Positions 28,897-43,283 of a stretch of DNA of 64,000 nt are shown one piece after another. The notes below the pieces were generated by a model. That model searched no databases and was not told the origin of the DNA. It saw only the letters and a program-made list of their open reading frames with translations. Every line of letters begins with the position of its first letter. Position 1 is the first letter of the stretch. Made by a program: the position numbers and the translations under genes. The stretch comes from Providencia rettgeri (GTDB lineage Bacteria; Pseudomonadota; Gammaproteobacteria; Enterobacterales; Enterobacteriaceae), in assembly GCF_013255915.1 (NCBI RefSeq), contig NZ_CP053896.1, forward strand, positions 620,001 through 684,000. Direction: 5' to 3'.

Positions 28897-29003
28897 GCTT
28901 GCGAAGTGCTTCGCAAAATTTTCTTCGATGGCTAAATTACCTCTGGACACTTATACAGTATCCCATTACCTTACACTAGACTTTGTAAAGTAAGGATTTA
29001 ACC

Positions 29004-30359
29004 GTGGATACCTCTCTTTTATATGCAGTTATTGGTGCGTTGAGTGGCGTTTTAGTTGGTGGTTTAGCCACTTGGTTCTCTATTGCCCAAAAAATTGCGC
29101 AAAAAGATCAGGAACTACAACAACTCAATCGCCAACTTGCTTCAAGTGACGAAAAAAACATCCACCTTGCGCAATGGAAAGAAGAGTATGACAGGCTAGA
29201 TCAAGAATTGCGCACTCAAAGGGATATTAACCGAGAACAAGAAGCGGAGCTTCGCGAAGTTATCACTCGTTTTGAACAGAACCAGCTAGCCAACGAAGAA
29301 AAACAGCGAATTTTACAAAATAGCGAACAACGGCTGACAGCACAATTCGAAAACTTAGCAAATCGTATTTTTGAACAAAATGAGCGTCGTGCATCAGAGC
29401 AACAACAAAAAAGCCTATTGGCGATGCTGTCACCTTTTCGTGAGCAATTAGAAGGTTTTCGTCAGCAAGTTCAGCAAAGTTTTGGTGAAGAAGCGAAAGA
29501 ACGCCACACTTTAGCCTATGAAATTAGGCAATTACAGCAGCTCAATAACCAAATGACCAAAGAAGCGGTTAACCTGACACGAGCCTTGAAAGGGGATAAC
29601 AAAATTCAAGGAAACTGGGGGGAAACTATTCTTACCAGGATCCTCGAAGTCTCAGGTTTACGTGAAGGAAGTGAGTTTGAAACCCAAGTTAGCATCAATA
29701 CAAGTTATAATAGCCGTTATCAACCGGATGTGATTATCCATCTTCCTGAAGGGAAAGATGTGGTTGTTGATGCCAAAATGTCGTTGGTTTCCTATGAACA
29801 GTACTTCAATAGCGAAGAGCCACATGAACAGCAACAGGCGTTAAAAAACCATGTGGCATCTATCCGCAATCACATGCGTATGCTAAGCCGCAAGGATTAC
29901 CATCAGTTACCGGGAATTCGTTCATTAGATTACGTTTTAATGTTTATCCCTATTGAACCTGCGTATTTACTGGCTTTGAAAGAAGCTCCTGAGTTACTTG
30001 ATGAAGGAATTAAACAGAATATTATGTTAGTTTGTCCTTCGACATTGTTAGTGGCGGTGAGGACAATTAATAATATTTGGCGGTATGAACGCCAAGGGCA
30101 AAATGCCCAGGAGATAGCAAATAGAGCAGCGAAAATGTATGACAAGCTGCGCTTGTTTGTGGATGATATGCAGGTTTTAGGCACCAGTCTTGATAAAGCA
30201 AATAATACTTACCTATCGGCAATGAAACGCCTTGCCGAAGGGCGTGGAAATTTAATTAGCCAGGCGGAAAGTTTTAAAGAGCTTGGGGTCGAAATTAAAC
30301 AACCTATCCAGCCCCAATTGGTTGAGCGATCAGATACGTCTAATTGTGCGGAATCTTAG
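29004..30359 (+). CDS. rmuC: RmuC family, DNA recombination limiting protein
   Basis: A 451-aa protein with an N-terminal membrane segment (about residues 4-24), a Gln/Glu-rich coiled coil (about 30-190), and the RmuC nuclease-like domain (GNWGETILTRILEVSGLREG, then VVVDAKMSLVSYEQYF). It limits rearrangements at short inverted repeats. It starts at GTG after AAGGA and precedes ubiE as in E. coli. Confidence 0.94.
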   Translation: MDTSLLYAVIGALSGVLVGGLATWFSIAQKIAQKDQELQQLNRQLASSDEKNIHLAQWKEEYDRLDQELRTQRDINREQEAELREVITRFEQNQLANEEKQRILQNSEQRLTAQFENLANRIFEQNERRASEQQQKSLLAMLSPFREQLEGFRQQVQQSFGEEAKERHTLAYEIRQLQQLNNQMTKEAVNLTRALKGDNKIQGNWGETILTRILEVSGLREGSEFETQVSINTSYNSRYQPDVIIHLPEGKDVVVDAKMSLVSYEQYFNSEEPHEQQQALKNHVASIRNHMRMLSRKDYHQLPGIRSLDYVLMFIPIEPAYLLALKEAPELLDEGIKQNIMLVCPSTLLVAVRTINNIWRYERQGQNAQEIANRAAKMYDKLRLFVDDMQVLGTSLDKANNTYLSAMKRLAEGRGNLISQAESFKELGVEIKQPIQPQLVERSDTSNCAES

Positions 30360-30434
30360 ACTTCTGATAGGGTTTTGGCCCAAAGACTGTTACACTTCCT
30401 ACAAAAGTTTGAATGATAAGCAGGCATAAGAGAA

Positions 30435-31190
30435 ATGACTGAACCAACTAAAGAAACCATTGATTTCGGTTTCCGTACTGTCGGCAAAGAAGATAAAGCT
30501 GGCCTAGTAGCGAATGTTTTTCACTCAGTAGCATCAAAATATGACTTAATGAATGATTTGATGTCATTCGGTATCCATCGTATTTGGAAGCGTTTTACCA
30601 TTGAAGCGAGTGGGGTACGTCGTAATCAACGAGTACTTGACCTTGCTGGTGGAACGGGTGACTTAACCGCTAAATTTTCACGTTTAGTCGGTGAAAAAGG
30701 TGAGGTCATACTCGCAGATATTAATGATTCAATGCTAAAAATGGGGCGTGAGAAATTACGTGACCTAGGCATTGTTGGTAATGTTAATTATGTACAAGCC
30801 AATGCAGAAGAACTGCCATTCCCTGATAACTATTTTGATTGCATTACTATCTCTTTTGGTTTGCGTAATGTCACCGATAAAGACAAAGCGCTACGCTCTA
30901 TGTTCCGAGTGTTAAAGCCGGGTGGGCGCTTATTGGTGTTAGAGTTCTCCAAGCCAATTATTGAGCCACTGAATAAAGCTTATGATGCCTATTCATTCCA
31001 TATACTTCCTCGTATTGGTCAGGCGATCGTTAATGATCCCGATAGCTATCGCTATTTAGCTGAGTCAATCCGTATGCATCCAAACCAAGAAACACTAAAA
31101 GGTATGATGGAAAATGCAGGGTTTGAACAGGTGACGTACACTAATATGACAGGTGGAATTGTCGCATTGCATAAAGGGTTTAAATTCTAA
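30435..31190 (+). CDS. ubiE: Ubiquinone/menaquinone C-methyltransferase
   Basis: A 251-aa class I SAM methyltransferase. The SAM motif [11 protein letters not shown] (about residues 70-80) and the UbiE signatures [18 protein letters not shown] and [13 protein letters not shown] are present. It methylates both the ubiquinone precursor and demethylmenaquinone. It is the first gene of ubiE-ubiJ-ubiB. Confidence 0.97.
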   Translation: MTEPTKETIDFGFRTVGKEDKAGLVANVFHSVASKYDLMNDLMSFGIHRIWKRFTIEASGVRRNQRVLDLAGGTGDLTAKFSRLVGEKGEVILADINDSMLKMGREKLRDLGIVGNVNYVQANAEELPFPDNYFDCITISFGLRNVTDKDKALRSMFRVLKPGGRLLVLEFSKPIIEPLNKAYDAYSFHILPRIGQAIVNDPDSYRYLAESIRMHPNQETLKGMMENAGFEQVTYTNMTGGIVALHKGFKF

Positions 31191-31191
31191 G

Positions 31192-31845
31192 ATGGAAGCA
31201 CCATCAACACATACCGAAAATCAAAATACAGTTTTGTATTCTTTGATAACAGCATTGATGGAAACCTCTCTTAACCACATGTTGTTTAAAGAAAAAGTTC
31301 TACAGCCAGCTAGAATGCGCTTGGCCGGCAAGGTTATGGCTATTGAACTTAAAGAACTGAATAAAACGTTAACACTCGTTTTTGCTGAAAATCATGTTGA
31401 TGTGTTAAGCCAGTGGGTTGAGCCTGCGGACTGTACCATTAAAACATCCATCTTTACGCTAGTTAAATTGAAAGACAAACAGCAATTATCTCAACTTATC
31501 AATCGTGGTGATATCGTGATTGAAGGGGATATGCAAATTGTACAGCACTGGTCTTCTTTACTTGACTTAGCAATTTGGAATCCTGCTCATTATCTATCAC
31601 CTTACATTGGTGATGTTGCGGCAGAAGGTCTTAGCAAGTTCCTGAATAAAGGTGCTTGTCTTGCATCTCATTTAGTAAAACGGCAAAAAACGTATATCAA
31701 AGACGCAATAATTGAAGAATGGAAGATGGCGCCTAGCCAGCTTGAACTTGCTCATTTTAGTGATGAAGTTGAGCAAGTAGAAAATTCAATGAGTGCACTT
31801 GAGCAACGTTTAAGCCAGTTGGAGGAGAAGAATGACACCCGGTGA
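31192..31845 (+). CDS. ubiJ: Ubiquinone biosynthesis accessory factor
   Basis: A 217-aa protein with an SCP2-like lipid-binding domain in its first half and a C-terminal helix rich in Glu and Gln. UbiJ binds ubiquinone intermediates in the soluble Ubi complex. The ATG at 31192 starts one base after the ubiE stop. An earlier in-frame ATG at 31153 would overlap ubiE and is less likely. It overlaps ubiB by 14 bp. Confidence 0.9.
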   Translation: MEAPSTHTENQNTVLYSLITALMETSLNHMLFKEKVLQPARMRLAGKVMAIELKELNKTLTLVFAENHVDVLSQWVEPADCTIKTSIFTLVKLKDKQQLSQLINRGDIVIEGDMQIVQHWSSLLDLAIWNPAHYLSPYIGDVAAEGLSKFLNKGACLASHLVKRQKTYIKDAIIEEWKMAPSQLELAHFSDEVEQVENSMSALEQRLSQLEEKNDTR

Positions 31846-33466
31846 AATAAAACGACTTTACTTCATTATTCGGGTTTTTCTCTCTTACGGATTAGATGAG
31901 TTAATCCCCAAAACTAAACTAACGTTACCATTAAGAATAGGTCGCTTAGGTTTCTTTTGGATTAAAAATAAGCATAAAGACAAAACATTGGGCGAAAGAC
32001 TTCGTCTCGCCCTTCAAGAACTCGGGCCAGTTTGGATCAAATTTGGCCAAATGCTATCGACTCGCCGAGATCTTTTCCCACCTGCAATCGCAGATCAATT
32101 GTCATTATTACAAGACAAAGTGGCAAGTTTTGATGGCAAACTGGCACGAGGCTATATTGAGGAATCTCTCGAAGGGCCTTTAGAACAGTGGTTTGATGAC
32201 TTCGATGAACAAGCTTTAGCTTCTGCGTCTATTGCTCAGGTGCATACCGCAACGTTAAAAGAAAATGGTAAAGATGTTGTCATCAAGGTTATTCGTCCTG
32301 ATATTCTGCCAATTATTAAAGCCGATATTAAGTTAATGTATCGCATTGCAAATTGGGTTCCTTTGCTGCCAGATGGGCGGCGATTAAGACCCAAAGAAGT
32401 CGTGCGTGAATACGAAAAAACCTTGATCGATGAGCTGAATTTGCTCCGTGAATCGGCAAATGCCATTCAGCTTCGTCGTAACTTTGAAAATAGCGCCATG
32501 CTGTATATACCAGAGGTATATCCAGATTATTGCCGTGAAAACGTGATGGTGATGGAGCGTATCTACGGGATCCCAGTTTCCGATATTACTGCGCTTAAAG
32601 CGCAGGGAACGAATATGAAACTGCTGGCAGAGCGTGGTGTTAAGGTCTTCTTTACACAGGTTTTCCGCGACAGCTTTTTCCATGCTGACATGCATCCAGG
32701 AAATATCTTTGTTAGTTACGATCATCCAGAGGACCCTAAATACATAGGGATAGACTGTGGGATAGTCGGCTCATTAAACAAAGAAGATAAGCGTTATTTG
32801 GCAGAAAACTTCATTGCTTTTTTTAATCGTGATTATCGTAAGGTAGCAGAACTGCACGTTGACTCCGGCTGGGTTCCTTCAGACACAAATGTGGAAGACT
32901 TTGAGTTTGCTATCCGTACCGTATGTGAGCCTATTTTTGAAAAACCATTAGCTGAAATTTCGTTTGGGCAAGTATTATTGAATTTATTTAATACAGCACG
33001 TCGTTTCAACATGGAAGTTCAACCACAGTTGGTATTATTACAAAAAACATTATTGTATGTAGAAGGCCTAGGACGGCAGCTTTACCCACAGCTTGATCTC
33101 TGGAAAACCGCAAAACCATTTCTAGAGGACTGGGTTCATAGCCAAGTAGGGATACCTGCAATTACTCAGGCATTAAAAGAAAAAGCACCTTATTGGGCAG
33201 AAAAAATGCCTGAAATACCGGATTTAATTTATGGTGCATTACGGCAGCATAAGTACTTACAATCAAATATCGATCAACTAACTCAACAACTGAAAAGTCA
33301 GCGTAATAAGCAGCGTAAATCTCAGTACCTTTTAGGTATCGGTGCTACATTTATTCTCTGTGGGACTCTATTCCTCATTTCTAATCTCACACCGTTTGGA
33401 ATTGTATTTATGGTGGCAGGTGCACTGTCTTGGTTGTTTGGTTGGTGTAAAACCGGCGGAAATTAA
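31832..33466 (+). CDS. ubiB: Ubiquinone biosynthesis kinase/ATPase
   Basis: A 544-aa member of the ABC1/ADCK atypical kinase family. The KxGQ motif ([14 protein letters not shown], about residues 70-83) and the metal site in the DMHPGN segment are visible, followed by two hydrophobic helices at the C-terminus (about 497-540). It supports ubiquinone synthesis at the membrane. GGAGGAG lies just before the ATG, within ubiJ. Confidence 0.96.
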   Translation: MTPGEIKRLYFIIRVFLSYGLDELIPKTKLTLPLRIGRLGFFWIKNKHKDKTLGERLRLALQELGPVWIKFGQMLSTRRDLFPPAIADQLSLLQDKVASFDGKLARGYIEESLEGPLEQWFDDFDEQALASASIAQVHTATLKENGKDVVIKVIRPDILPIIKADIKLMYRIANWVPLLPDGRRLRPKEVVREYEKTLIDELNLLRESANAIQLRRNFENSAMLYIPEVYPDYCRENVMVMERIYGIPVSDITALKAQGTNMKLLAERGVKVFFTQVFRDSFFHADMHPGNIFVSYDHPEDPKYIGIDCGIVGSLNKEDKRYLAENFIAFFNRDYRKVAELHVDSGWVPSDTNVEDFEFAIRTVCEPIFEKPLAEISFGQVLLNLFNTARRFNMEVQPQLVLLQKTLLYVEGLGRQLYPQLDLWKTAKPFLEDWVHSQVGIPAITQALKEKAPYWAEKMPEIPDLIYGALRQHKYLQSNIDQLTQQLKSQRNKQRKSQYLLGIGATFILCGTLFLISNLTPFGIVFMVAGALSWLFGWCKTGGN

Positions 33467-33581
33467 GTAAACTTTGTTTTGCGACAAGTTTATAAGGCTG
33501 TGAACATTTCCGTATTTTGTGTTGGTTGTATATAATAGATCTAATAACAATTGATCCCAAAACTATATAGAGGTATTAACA

Positions 33582-33863
33582 ATGGAATCAACTATTGCAA
33601 TGGCTGCTTTCGGTAGTCCTTGGCAGCTCATTATCATTGCCTTACTTATTATTTTAATTTTCGGCACCAAAAAATTGCGTTCTTTAGGCTCAGATTTGGG
33701 TGAGTCACTCAAAGGCTTTAAAAAAGCAATGAACGATGACGAAAAAGCAAAAGCAGAACAAGAAAAGCAAGATGCTGACTTCGCACCTAAAAATATTACT
33801 GAACAACAGGCTGCTGAAAAGAAAGAAAGCCCAGTTGAGAGCAAAAACAAAGAGCAGGGTTAA
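33582..33863 (+). CDS. tatA: Tat translocase subunit TatA with N-terminal extension
   Basis: A 93-aa protein with a transmembrane helix (about residues 15-29), the [20 protein letters not shown] amphipathic helix, and a charged tail. Compared with E. coli TatA it has seven extra residues before the WQLIIIA helix ([14 protein letters not shown]). In P. stuartii such an extension is removed by the rhomboid protease AarA before TatA can work; here the segment reads TIAMAAFG. TatA oligomers form the passage for folded twin-arginine proteins. It has its own 115-bp upstream gap after ubiB. Confidence 0.95.
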   Translation: MESTIAMAAFGSPWQLIIIALLIILIFGTKKLRSLGSDLGESLKGFKKAMNDDEKAKAEQEKQDADFAPKNITEQQAAEKKESPVESKNKEQG

Positions 33864-33866
33864 ACC

Positions 33867-34412
33867 GTGTTTGACATAGGTTTTAGTGAACTGTTGCTTA
33901 TTGCAGTTATTGGTCTCGTTGTATTAGGCCCTGAGCGGTTACCAGTGGCAGTGAGAACTGTCGCTGGGTGGATCCGTGCGATGCGCTCTATGGCTGCAAA
34001 TGTACAAAACGAGTTATCGCAAGAGTTAAAGCTGCAGGAGCTGCAAGAAACGCTGAAAAAGGTGGAAGAAAAAGCTAATTTAGAAGCGCTTTCTCCTGAA
34101 CTTAAGCAGTCAATGGAAGAACTGCGTACAGCGGCACAATCGCTTAAAAGCGATTACCAAGCGACAACCAATGATATTGAAACAGAGTTAAACAAAGCAA
34201 AAGAGATCACTGACAGTTACGATAGTGCTGTAAAGGAAGCGAAAGATAATACTCAGCAGTCACCTGAAGAGTCTGATCCAAACCCAGAGCATGCTGCTAA
34301 AATGGCGGCTGTTGTTGAGGATGAAAAGCCAGAAGATTCAGTTGCCGTGAAAACAGTAGAATCACTCGATGCTAAAGTAAAAAACTCTAATCAAACTGAA
34401 AGTGAAAAATAA
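33867..34412 (+). CDS. tatB: Tat translocase subunit TatB
   Basis: A 181-aa protein with a short N-terminal membrane helix ([20 protein letters not shown]), the GPERLP hinge (residues 21-26), a long amphipathic region and an acidic tail. TatB and TatC together bind the twin-arginine signal. The start codon is GTG, three bases after tatA. Confidence 0.95.
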   Translation: MFDIGFSELLLIAVIGLVVLGPERLPVAVRTVAGWIRAMRSMAANVQNELSQELKLQELQETLKKVEEKANLEALSPELKQSMEELRTAAQSLKSDYQATTNDIETELNKAKEITDSYDSAVKEAKDNTQQSPEESDPNPEHAAKMAAVVEDEKPEDSVAVKTVESLDAKVKNSNQTESEK

Positions 34413-34415
34413 CAC

Positions 34416-35183
34416 ATGGCTGTAAATGATACACAACCACTTATTAGCCACCTCATTGAACTTCGCAAACGGCTGTTAAACTGTTTAATTACAGTTTTAA
34501 TTGTTTTTGCTGCGCTTGCTTATTTTTCAAATGATATCTATCGGCTGGTAGCAGCCCCTTTGATTGATAAGCTACCAGTAGGTTCGCAAATGAGTGCGAC
34601 AGATGTGGCGTCAACATTCTTTACCCCAATTAAATTGACAATGATGGTTTCGGTTTTTGTATCGATACCGGTTATTCTCTATCAAATTTGGGCTTTTATT
34701 GCACCTGCCTTATACAAGCATGAACGCAAACTCATGTTGCCTTTGCTTGTTTCAAGTAGTTTCTTGTTTTATTTGGGAATGGCATTTGCCTACTTCGTTG
34801 TTTTTCCGCTCGCATTTGGTTTCTTTGTTAAAACGACCCCAGATAGCGTTAACTTTATTCCCGATATCAGTAAATATCTTAGTTTCGTCATGACATTATT
34901 CATGGCTTTTGGTGCGGCATTTGAAGTACCTATTGCAATTATTTTACTGTGTTGGACAGGCGTGACTACACCCGAATCTCTGAAACGTAAACGTCCTTAT
35001 ATTTTAGTTGGGGCATTTATCGTTGGGATGTTTTTAACGCCGCCAGATGTACTCTCTCAAACTTTGCTTGCTGTTCCAATGTATTTGCTTTTCGAGCTCG
35101 GAGTTTTACTATCCAATTTCTATGTTGGTAAAGGTAGAAACCGGCAAGAAGGGGCAGAGGAAGAAGAAAAAGAAGAGTCTTGA
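34416..35183 (+). CDS. tatC: Tat translocase subunit TatC
   Basis: A 255-aa protein with six transmembrane segments. The conserved start [13 protein letters not shown], the PxLYKHERK loop and the LTPPDVLSQ motif near the last helices identify TatC, the receptor for twin-arginine signal peptides. It starts three bases after tatB and ends the operon; tatD, which follows in E. coli, is absent. Confidence 0.96.
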   Translation: MAVNDTQPLISHLIELRKRLLNCLITVLIVFAALAYFSNDIYRLVAAPLIDKLPVGSQMSATDVASTFFTPIKLTMMVSVFVSIPVILYQIWAFIAPALYKHERKLMLPLLVSSSFLFYLGMAFAYFVVFPLAFGFFVKTTPDSVNFIPDISKYLSFVMTLFMAFGAAFEVPIAIILLCWTGVTTPESLKRKRPYILVGAFIVGMFLTPPDVLSQTLLAVPMYLLFELGVLLSNFYVGKGRNRQEGAEEEEKEES

Positions 35184-35223
35184 TTTGCATTAAATTATCT
35201 TTAATTTGCAATGCAAAAAGGTG

Positions 35224-35247
35224 AAAAGCCCTTTAAGAAGGGCTTTT
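35224..35247. terminator. Terminator between tatC and rfaH
   Basis: A perfect 10-bp stem (35224-35233 with 35238-35247) with a 4-nt loop, with A and T runs in both directions, between convergent genes. Confidence 0.85.
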
Positions 35248-35262
35248 GATTGCTTAAAGCGT

Positions 35263-35757
35263 TCAATCTGTATTTTTTTTAAATTGCGTATTATCAACCA
35301 CTTTAGGTACACTTTTATTTAAAATATTCAGTAAAAGAATAGAACGATACTCTCCATTAGGCTCATCAAAAATAGCTTGTACTCCCGCGAAAATACCTTC
35401 GGTAATTGTCACTTGGTCGCCATGTTTTGGTATATCTGGTGCGACGGAATAACTAACGGGGGTTTGTTGTAATAGCTCAATAATTTCTTCGGGGACTTCC
35501 GTCGGAAATTGGCCAAAACGAATAAAATGGCTAACCCCTCTTGTTGATTGGATAGTTGTCGTATGAATTTCATTATGATCAAATTTCACAAATAAGTAGT
35601 TTGGAAACAGGGCTTCTTGCACTGTCACCCTTTTCCCTCTAACCACCTTTTCCATTTCAGTCATGGGCGTCATACAAACAACATTCTGTCGGTTTAAATG
35701 CTCCATAGCCCGTTCAATTTGGCCGCGTTTGCAATAAAGCAAATACCATTTTTCCAT
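35263..35757 (-). CDS. rfaH: Transcription antiterminator RfaH
   Basis: A 164-aa NusG paralogue. The N-terminal NGN domain (KWYLLYCKRGQIERAMEHL, GKRVTVQEALFPNYLFVKF, TTIQSTRGVSHFIRFG) binds RNA polymerase, and the C-terminal KOW domain (about residues 105-160) recruits the ribosome. RfaH acts at ops sites in LPS, capsule and virulence operons. The frame opens five codons earlier (35772). I prefer MEKW at 35757 because it fits the family length; neither start has a strong ribosome-binding site. Confidence 0.9.
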   Translation of the reverse strand: MEKWYLLYCKRGQIERAMEHLNRQNVVCMTPMTEMEKVVRGKRVTVQEALFPNYLFVKFDHNEIHTTTIQSTRGVSHFIRFGQFPTEVPEEIIELLQQTPVSYSVAPDIPKHGDQVTITEGIFAGVQAIFDEPNGEYRSILLLNILNKSVPKVVDNTQFKKNTD

Positions 35758-35922
35758 TTTTTTGAATTCCATCTGACAAAACTATGTTTATGATAACAAA
35801 TTACGACATAACAATGTGACTAATGAAGAACAGAACCATATTATTGATATGCTTAGGTCTATATTAACCGAATATAGTCTTATGATAACTGTAATGCAAA
35901 AACCAAATCAGTAGGAGACATA

Positions 35923-36648
35923 ATGGATATCTTTTTGTTGAGTAACGGTAAGCTACCAGGCAACCCGGTATGGCTCACCTACGCCTTACCTCGAATCAAA
36001 GAAATGATTGTTCGTAAGAACATAAAGTCAGCAGTTTTGGTTCCGTATGCAGTTCTTCGCGGTTCACATGACGAAAGAGCAGAACAGCTTTCAGATGCGT
36101 TGGGAATAAAAGTTACGTCTATTGAGCACTTTTCTAGTCCTGTGGAAGCGATTGAGCAGGCAGAATGTATTCTTGTGAGTGGTGGTAACACTTGGTGGTT
36201 GAATAAATGCCTACATGAGAACGGGTTGATCGTTGCGATTCAACGCGCAGTTCGTGAACGTGGCGTGCCATATATCGGCTGGAGCGCAGGATGTAATGTA
36301 GCGACACCAAGTATTCGTACTACGAATGATATGCCTGTGAGTAACGCAGCAATTATGCCATCTTTAGGGCTATTCCCATTACAAATTAATCCTCATTATA
36401 TTGATGCTCACATCTCTGGTCATATGGGAGAAACTCGTGATGAGCGATTACAAGAATTTTGTGTGATTAATCCTCATGAAGTTGTTGTTGCGCTCAGGGA
36501 AGGAAGTGGGTTACAAATTAAAGGTAATGAACTTCATTATTTCAGCGGAAAAGATGAAGGTTTTAAACTATTTCAGCATAATAAAACATTCTCAGAGCAA
36601 TTTAATACATTACTATTAGAAAAATTAGTCCCTTTTGATTGCCAGTAA
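35923..36648 (+). CDS. pepE: Alpha-aspartyl dipeptidase
   Basis: A 241-aa serine peptidase of family S51 that cleaves Asp-X dipeptides. The nucleophile lies in GWSAGCNV (S121), and D136 and H158 complete the expected triad. It is about 12 residues longer than E. coli PepE at the C-terminus. AGGAG precedes the ATG. It lies between rfaH and ubiD, an insertion relative to E. coli. Confidence 0.9.
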   Translation: MDIFLLSNGKLPGNPVWLTYALPRIKEMIVRKNIKSAVLVPYAVLRGSHDERAEQLSDALGIKVTSIEHFSSPVEAIEQAECILVSGGNTWWLNKCLHENGLIVAIQRAVRERGVPYIGWSAGCNVATPSIRTTNDMPVSNAAIMPSLGLFPLQINPHYIDAHISGHMGETRDERLQEFCVINPHEVVVALREGSGLQIKGNELHYFSGKDEGFKLFQHNKTFSEQFNTLLLEKLVPFDCQ

Positions 36649-36760
36649 AATGGTATACTAAACCAGAAAAAGATTGATTTTTAAGTGCTTTAGACAGCAA
36701 CTTGTAACCTTGGCCGGACGTCTTATAATGGGACTCCCTCTGTAACAGTAAAAGAAGATA

Positions 36761-38236
36761 ATGAAATACCGTGACCTTAGAGATTTCATCTCGCAACTTG
36801 AAAAACAAGGCGAGCTAAAACGCATTACAATGGAAGTCGACCCCTATTTGGAAATGACAGAAATTGCAGATCGCACACTAAGAGCAGGGGGACCGGCCCT
36901 ATTATTTGAAAATCCCAAAGGCTATAACATGCCAGTCTTGTGTAACCTTTTCGGAACAACTAAACGTGTTTCAATGGGGATGGGGCAAGAAGACATAAAA
37001 GCATTACATGATGTAGGCAAATTACTCGCTTTTCTGAAAGAGCCCGATCCTCCGAAAGGCTTTCGTGACCTTTTCGATAAACTACCAAAATTCAAGCAAG
37101 TGCTAAATATGCCTGCAAAACGGCTAAGCTCTGCGCCTTGTCAGGAACAAATTTGGGCCGGTGAAGACGTTGATCTTACAAAAATCCCAGTTATGCATTG
37201 TTGGCCTGAAGATGCGGCTCCTTTAATTACATGGGGGCTGACAGTGACTAAAGGCCCTCATAAAGAAAGGCAAAACTTAGGTATTTATCGTCAGCAAGTT
37301 CTTGGAAAAAACAAAGTTATTATGCGTTGGTTGTCTCATCGCGGTGGCGCTCTGGATTTTCAAGAATGGTGCCAAGCGCATCCCGGTGAAAAATTTCCTG
37401 TTGCAGTCGCCCTGGGTGCAGACCCAGCAACCATTTTAGGCGCGGTAACACCAGTCCCTGACACATTGTCAGAATATGCTTTTGCGGGGTTATTACGTGG
37501 TAATAAAACCGAGGTTGTTAAATGCATATCGAATGACCTTGAAGTTCCCGCTGGCGCTGAAATTATTTTAGAAGGGTATATTGAGCCAGGTGAAATGGCT
37601 CCCGAAGGTCCTTATGGTGACCATACCGGTTATTATAATGAAATAGACAGTTTCCCGGTATTTACTGTGACTCATGTGACTCAGCGTCGTGATGCAATTT
37701 ATCATTCAACTTATACGGGAAGGCCACCAGATGAGCCCGCAGTATTAGGGGAAGCGTTAAACGAAGTCCTTGTTCCCATTCTTCAAAAACAATTTCCTGA
37801 AATTGTTGATTTTTATCTTCCTCCTGAAGGGTGCTCGTATCGTCTTGCCGTCGTAACAATGAAAAAACAATATGCAGGACATGCTAAAAGAGTCATGATG
37901 GGAGTCTGGTCATACCTGCGCCAATTCATGTACACTAAGTTTGTTATTGTTTGTGATGACGATATTAATGCACGGGACTGGAAAGATGTTATCTGGGCAA
38001 TTACAACTCGGATGGATCCTGCCCGTGACACCGTGATGATGGAAAACACACCAATAGATTATCTCGACTTCGCTTCCCCTGTGTCTGGGCTGGGTTCAAA
38101 AATGGGGCTTGATGCCACCAATAAATGGCCGGGTGAGACAGATCGTGAATGGGGGCGTCCTATCGTAATGACAGAGAGCGTTAAATCTCGCATTGATGAT
38201 ATTTGGGAACAATTAAATATTTTTGACAAAAAATAA
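36761..38236 (+). CDS. ubiD: 4-hydroxy-3-polyprenylbenzoate decarboxylase
   Basis: A 491-aa prenylated-FMN enzyme of ubiquinone synthesis. Recognisable segments are [17 protein letters not shown] (about residues 174-190), [13 protein letters not shown] (about 284-296, carrying active-site residues) and [20 protein letters not shown]-like N-terminal sequence. It needs the UbiX cofactor. It is followed closely by fre, as in E. coli. Confidence 0.96.
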   Translation: MKYRDLRDFISQLEKQGELKRITMEVDPYLEMTEIADRTLRAGGPALLFENPKGYNMPVLCNLFGTTKRVSMGMGQEDIKALHDVGKLLAFLKEPDPPKGFRDLFDKLPKFKQVLNMPAKRLSSAPCQEQIWAGEDVDLTKIPVMHCWPEDAAPLITWGLTVTKGPHKERQNLGIYRQQVLGKNKVIMRWLSHRGGALDFQEWCQAHPGEKFPVAVALGADPATILGAVTPVPDTLSEYAFAGLLRGNKTEVVKCISNDLEVPAGAEIILEGYIEPGEMAPEGPYGDHTGYYNEIDSFPVFTVTHVTQRRDAIYHSTYTGRPPDEPAVLGEALNEVLVPILQKQFPEIVDFYLPPEGCSYRLAVVTMKKQYAGHAKRVMMGVWSYLRQFMYTKFVIVCDDDINARDWKDVIWAITTRMDPARDTVMMENTPIDYLDFASPVSGLGSKMGLDATNKWPGETDREWGRPIVMTESVKSRIDDIWEQLNIFDKK

Positions 38237-38246
38237 GAGGGAAACC

Positions 38247-38948
38247 ATGGCAACTTTAAGCTGTAAAGTAACATCTGTTGAATCTATCACGGATACGGTT
38301 TATCGGGTGATTTTGTTGCCAGATGGTCCTTTTCATTTTAAAGCAGGCCAATATTTAATGGTCGTGATGGATGAGCGTGACAAACGACCATTTTCAATGG
38401 CTTCAACTCCTCACAATAAAGAAACTATTGAGTTACATATCGGTGCTTCTGAAATCAATCTATATGCAATGGCAGTAATGGATAGAATTTTGGATCAAAA
38501 ACGTATTGATATCGACATCCCACATGGTAAAGCTTGGTTTCGAGAAAATAGCAGTAATGCCATGATCTTAATTGCTGGTGGAACAGGTTTTTCCTATACC
38601 CACTCAGTATTGCTTGCGGCTTTAGCTGAAAACCCGAATCGTGATATCACTTTCTATTGGGGTGGTCGTCAATTGGAGCACTTATACGATCTTGGCGAAT
38701 TACAGGCTCTTAGTGAAAACTATCCTAATTTAAAGATCACACCAGTTGTAGAGCAACCAGATGAACTATGGCGAGGCAGAACAGGAACGGTTCTGAGTGC
38801 AGTGCTAGAAGATTTCGGTGACTTATCAGGCCATGATATCTATATTGCAGGCCGTTTTGAAATGGCGAAAATAGCTAGAGAACGGTTTTGTAATGAGCGC
38901 GGAGGTAAACCGGAGCAGTTATTCGGTGATGCTTATGAATTCATTTAA
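38247..38948 (+). CDS. fre: NAD(P)H-flavin reductase
   Basis: A 233-aa enzyme, the same length as E. coli Fre. The flavin-binding RPFSMAS motif (about residues 46-52) and the NAD-binding [14 protein letters not shown] region are present. It makes free reduced flavin for ribonucleotide reductase activation and iron reduction. GAGGG before the ATG at 38247 sets the start; the frame opens at 38223 within ubiD. Confidence 0.94.
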   Translation: MATLSCKVTSVESITDTVYRVILLPDGPFHFKAGQYLMVVMDERDKRPFSMASTPHNKETIELHIGASEINLYAMAVMDRILDQKRIDIDIPHGKAWFRENSSNAMILIAGGTGFSYTHSVLLAALAENPNRDITFYWGGRQLEHLYDLGELQALSENYPNLKITPVVEQPDELWRGRTGTVLSAVLEDFGDLSGHDIYIAGRFEMAKIARERFCNERGGKPEQLFGDAYEFI

Positions 38949-38956
38949 CCTGTCCT

Positions 38957-39779
38957 AGTTCGAATTGTAGGGGTGTTGGCTTCATTCATTCGCCCTAGTC
39001 ACATACTTTTGTATGCTCCTAGGGTCTCATTCATTTGCCGCCTACCTACAACCCGAACTATGAGGGTTAAACTTGTTATGGCTTTTGCGTGAAAACAGGC
39101 TAGTTCAAGTTGTAGGGGGTTGGCTTCATTCATTCGCCCTAGTCACATACTTTTGTATGCTCCTAGGGTCTCATTCATTTGCCGCCTACCTACAACCCGA
39201 ACTATGAGGGTTAAACTTGTTATGGCTTTTGCGTGAAAACAGGCTAGTTCAAGTTGTAGGGGGTTGGCTTCATTCATTCGCCCTAGTCACATACTTTTGT
39301 ATGCTCCTAGGGTCTCATTCATTTGCCGCCTACCTACAACCCGAACTATGAGGGTTAAACTTGTTATGGCTTTTGCGTGAAAACAGGCTAGTTCAAGTTG
39401 TAGGGGGTTGGCTTCATTCATTCGCCCTAGTCACATACTTTTGTATGCTCCTAGGGTCTCATTCATTTGCCGCCTACCTACAACCCGAACTATGAGGGTT
39501 AAACTTGTTATGACTTTTGCGTGAAAACAGGCCAGTTCAAGTTGTAGGGGGTTGGCTTCATTCATTCGCCCTAGTCACATACTTTGTATGCTCCTAGGGT
39601 CTCATTCATTTGCCGCCTACCTACAACCCGAACTATGAGGGTTAAACTTGTTATGGCTTTTGCGTGAAAACAGGCCAGTTCAAATTGTCGGGGTGTTGGC
39701 TTCATTCATTCGCCCTAGTCACATACTTATGTATGCTCCTAGGGGCTCATTCACTTGCCGCCTACCTACAATTCGAACT
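38957..39779. repeat. Six tandem ERIC (IRU) elements, 144-bp period
   Basis: Copies begin at 38957, 39102, 39246, 39390, 39534 and 39677. Each has a 103-bp near-palindromic core centred on CATACTTTTGTATG inside CCCTAG/CTAGGG arms, and a 41-43 bp linker. On the reverse strand the core reads CCTAGGAGCATAC, GTATGTGACTAGGG and AGCCAAC, which aligns with the ERIC consensus (CCCAGGAGCTTAC, GTAAGTGACTGGGG, AGCCAAC). The inner four copies are almost identical and the outer two are more diverged. It fills the gap between convergent fre and fadA. Confidence 0.88.
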
Positions 39780-39821
39780 ATGAGGGTTAAACTTGTTGTG
39801 GATATTTGGCTAGAAAGAGGC

Positions 39822-39849
39822 AAAAAAAACCCGCCCCTGACTAGGCGGG
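39822..39849 (-). terminator. Terminator of fadBA
   Basis: On the minus strand CCCGCC (39849-39844) pairs with GGCGGG (39835-39830) and is followed by eight Ts, 44 bases after the fadA stop codon. Confidence 0.88.
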
Positions 39850-39893
39850 AACATCGACAAAATACAATGTTTGCGAAAACTAAAAATAAATTG

Positions 39894-43257
<3,364 letters not shown>

Positions 43258-43283
43258 TCTGCTCTCCTCTACGTGGTAGTGTT

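Noticed and set aside
38957-39779. CRISPR array or insertion sequence
   Set aside because: The repeats are long, palindromic and without variable spacers, and no transposase frame is present; ERIC fits better.
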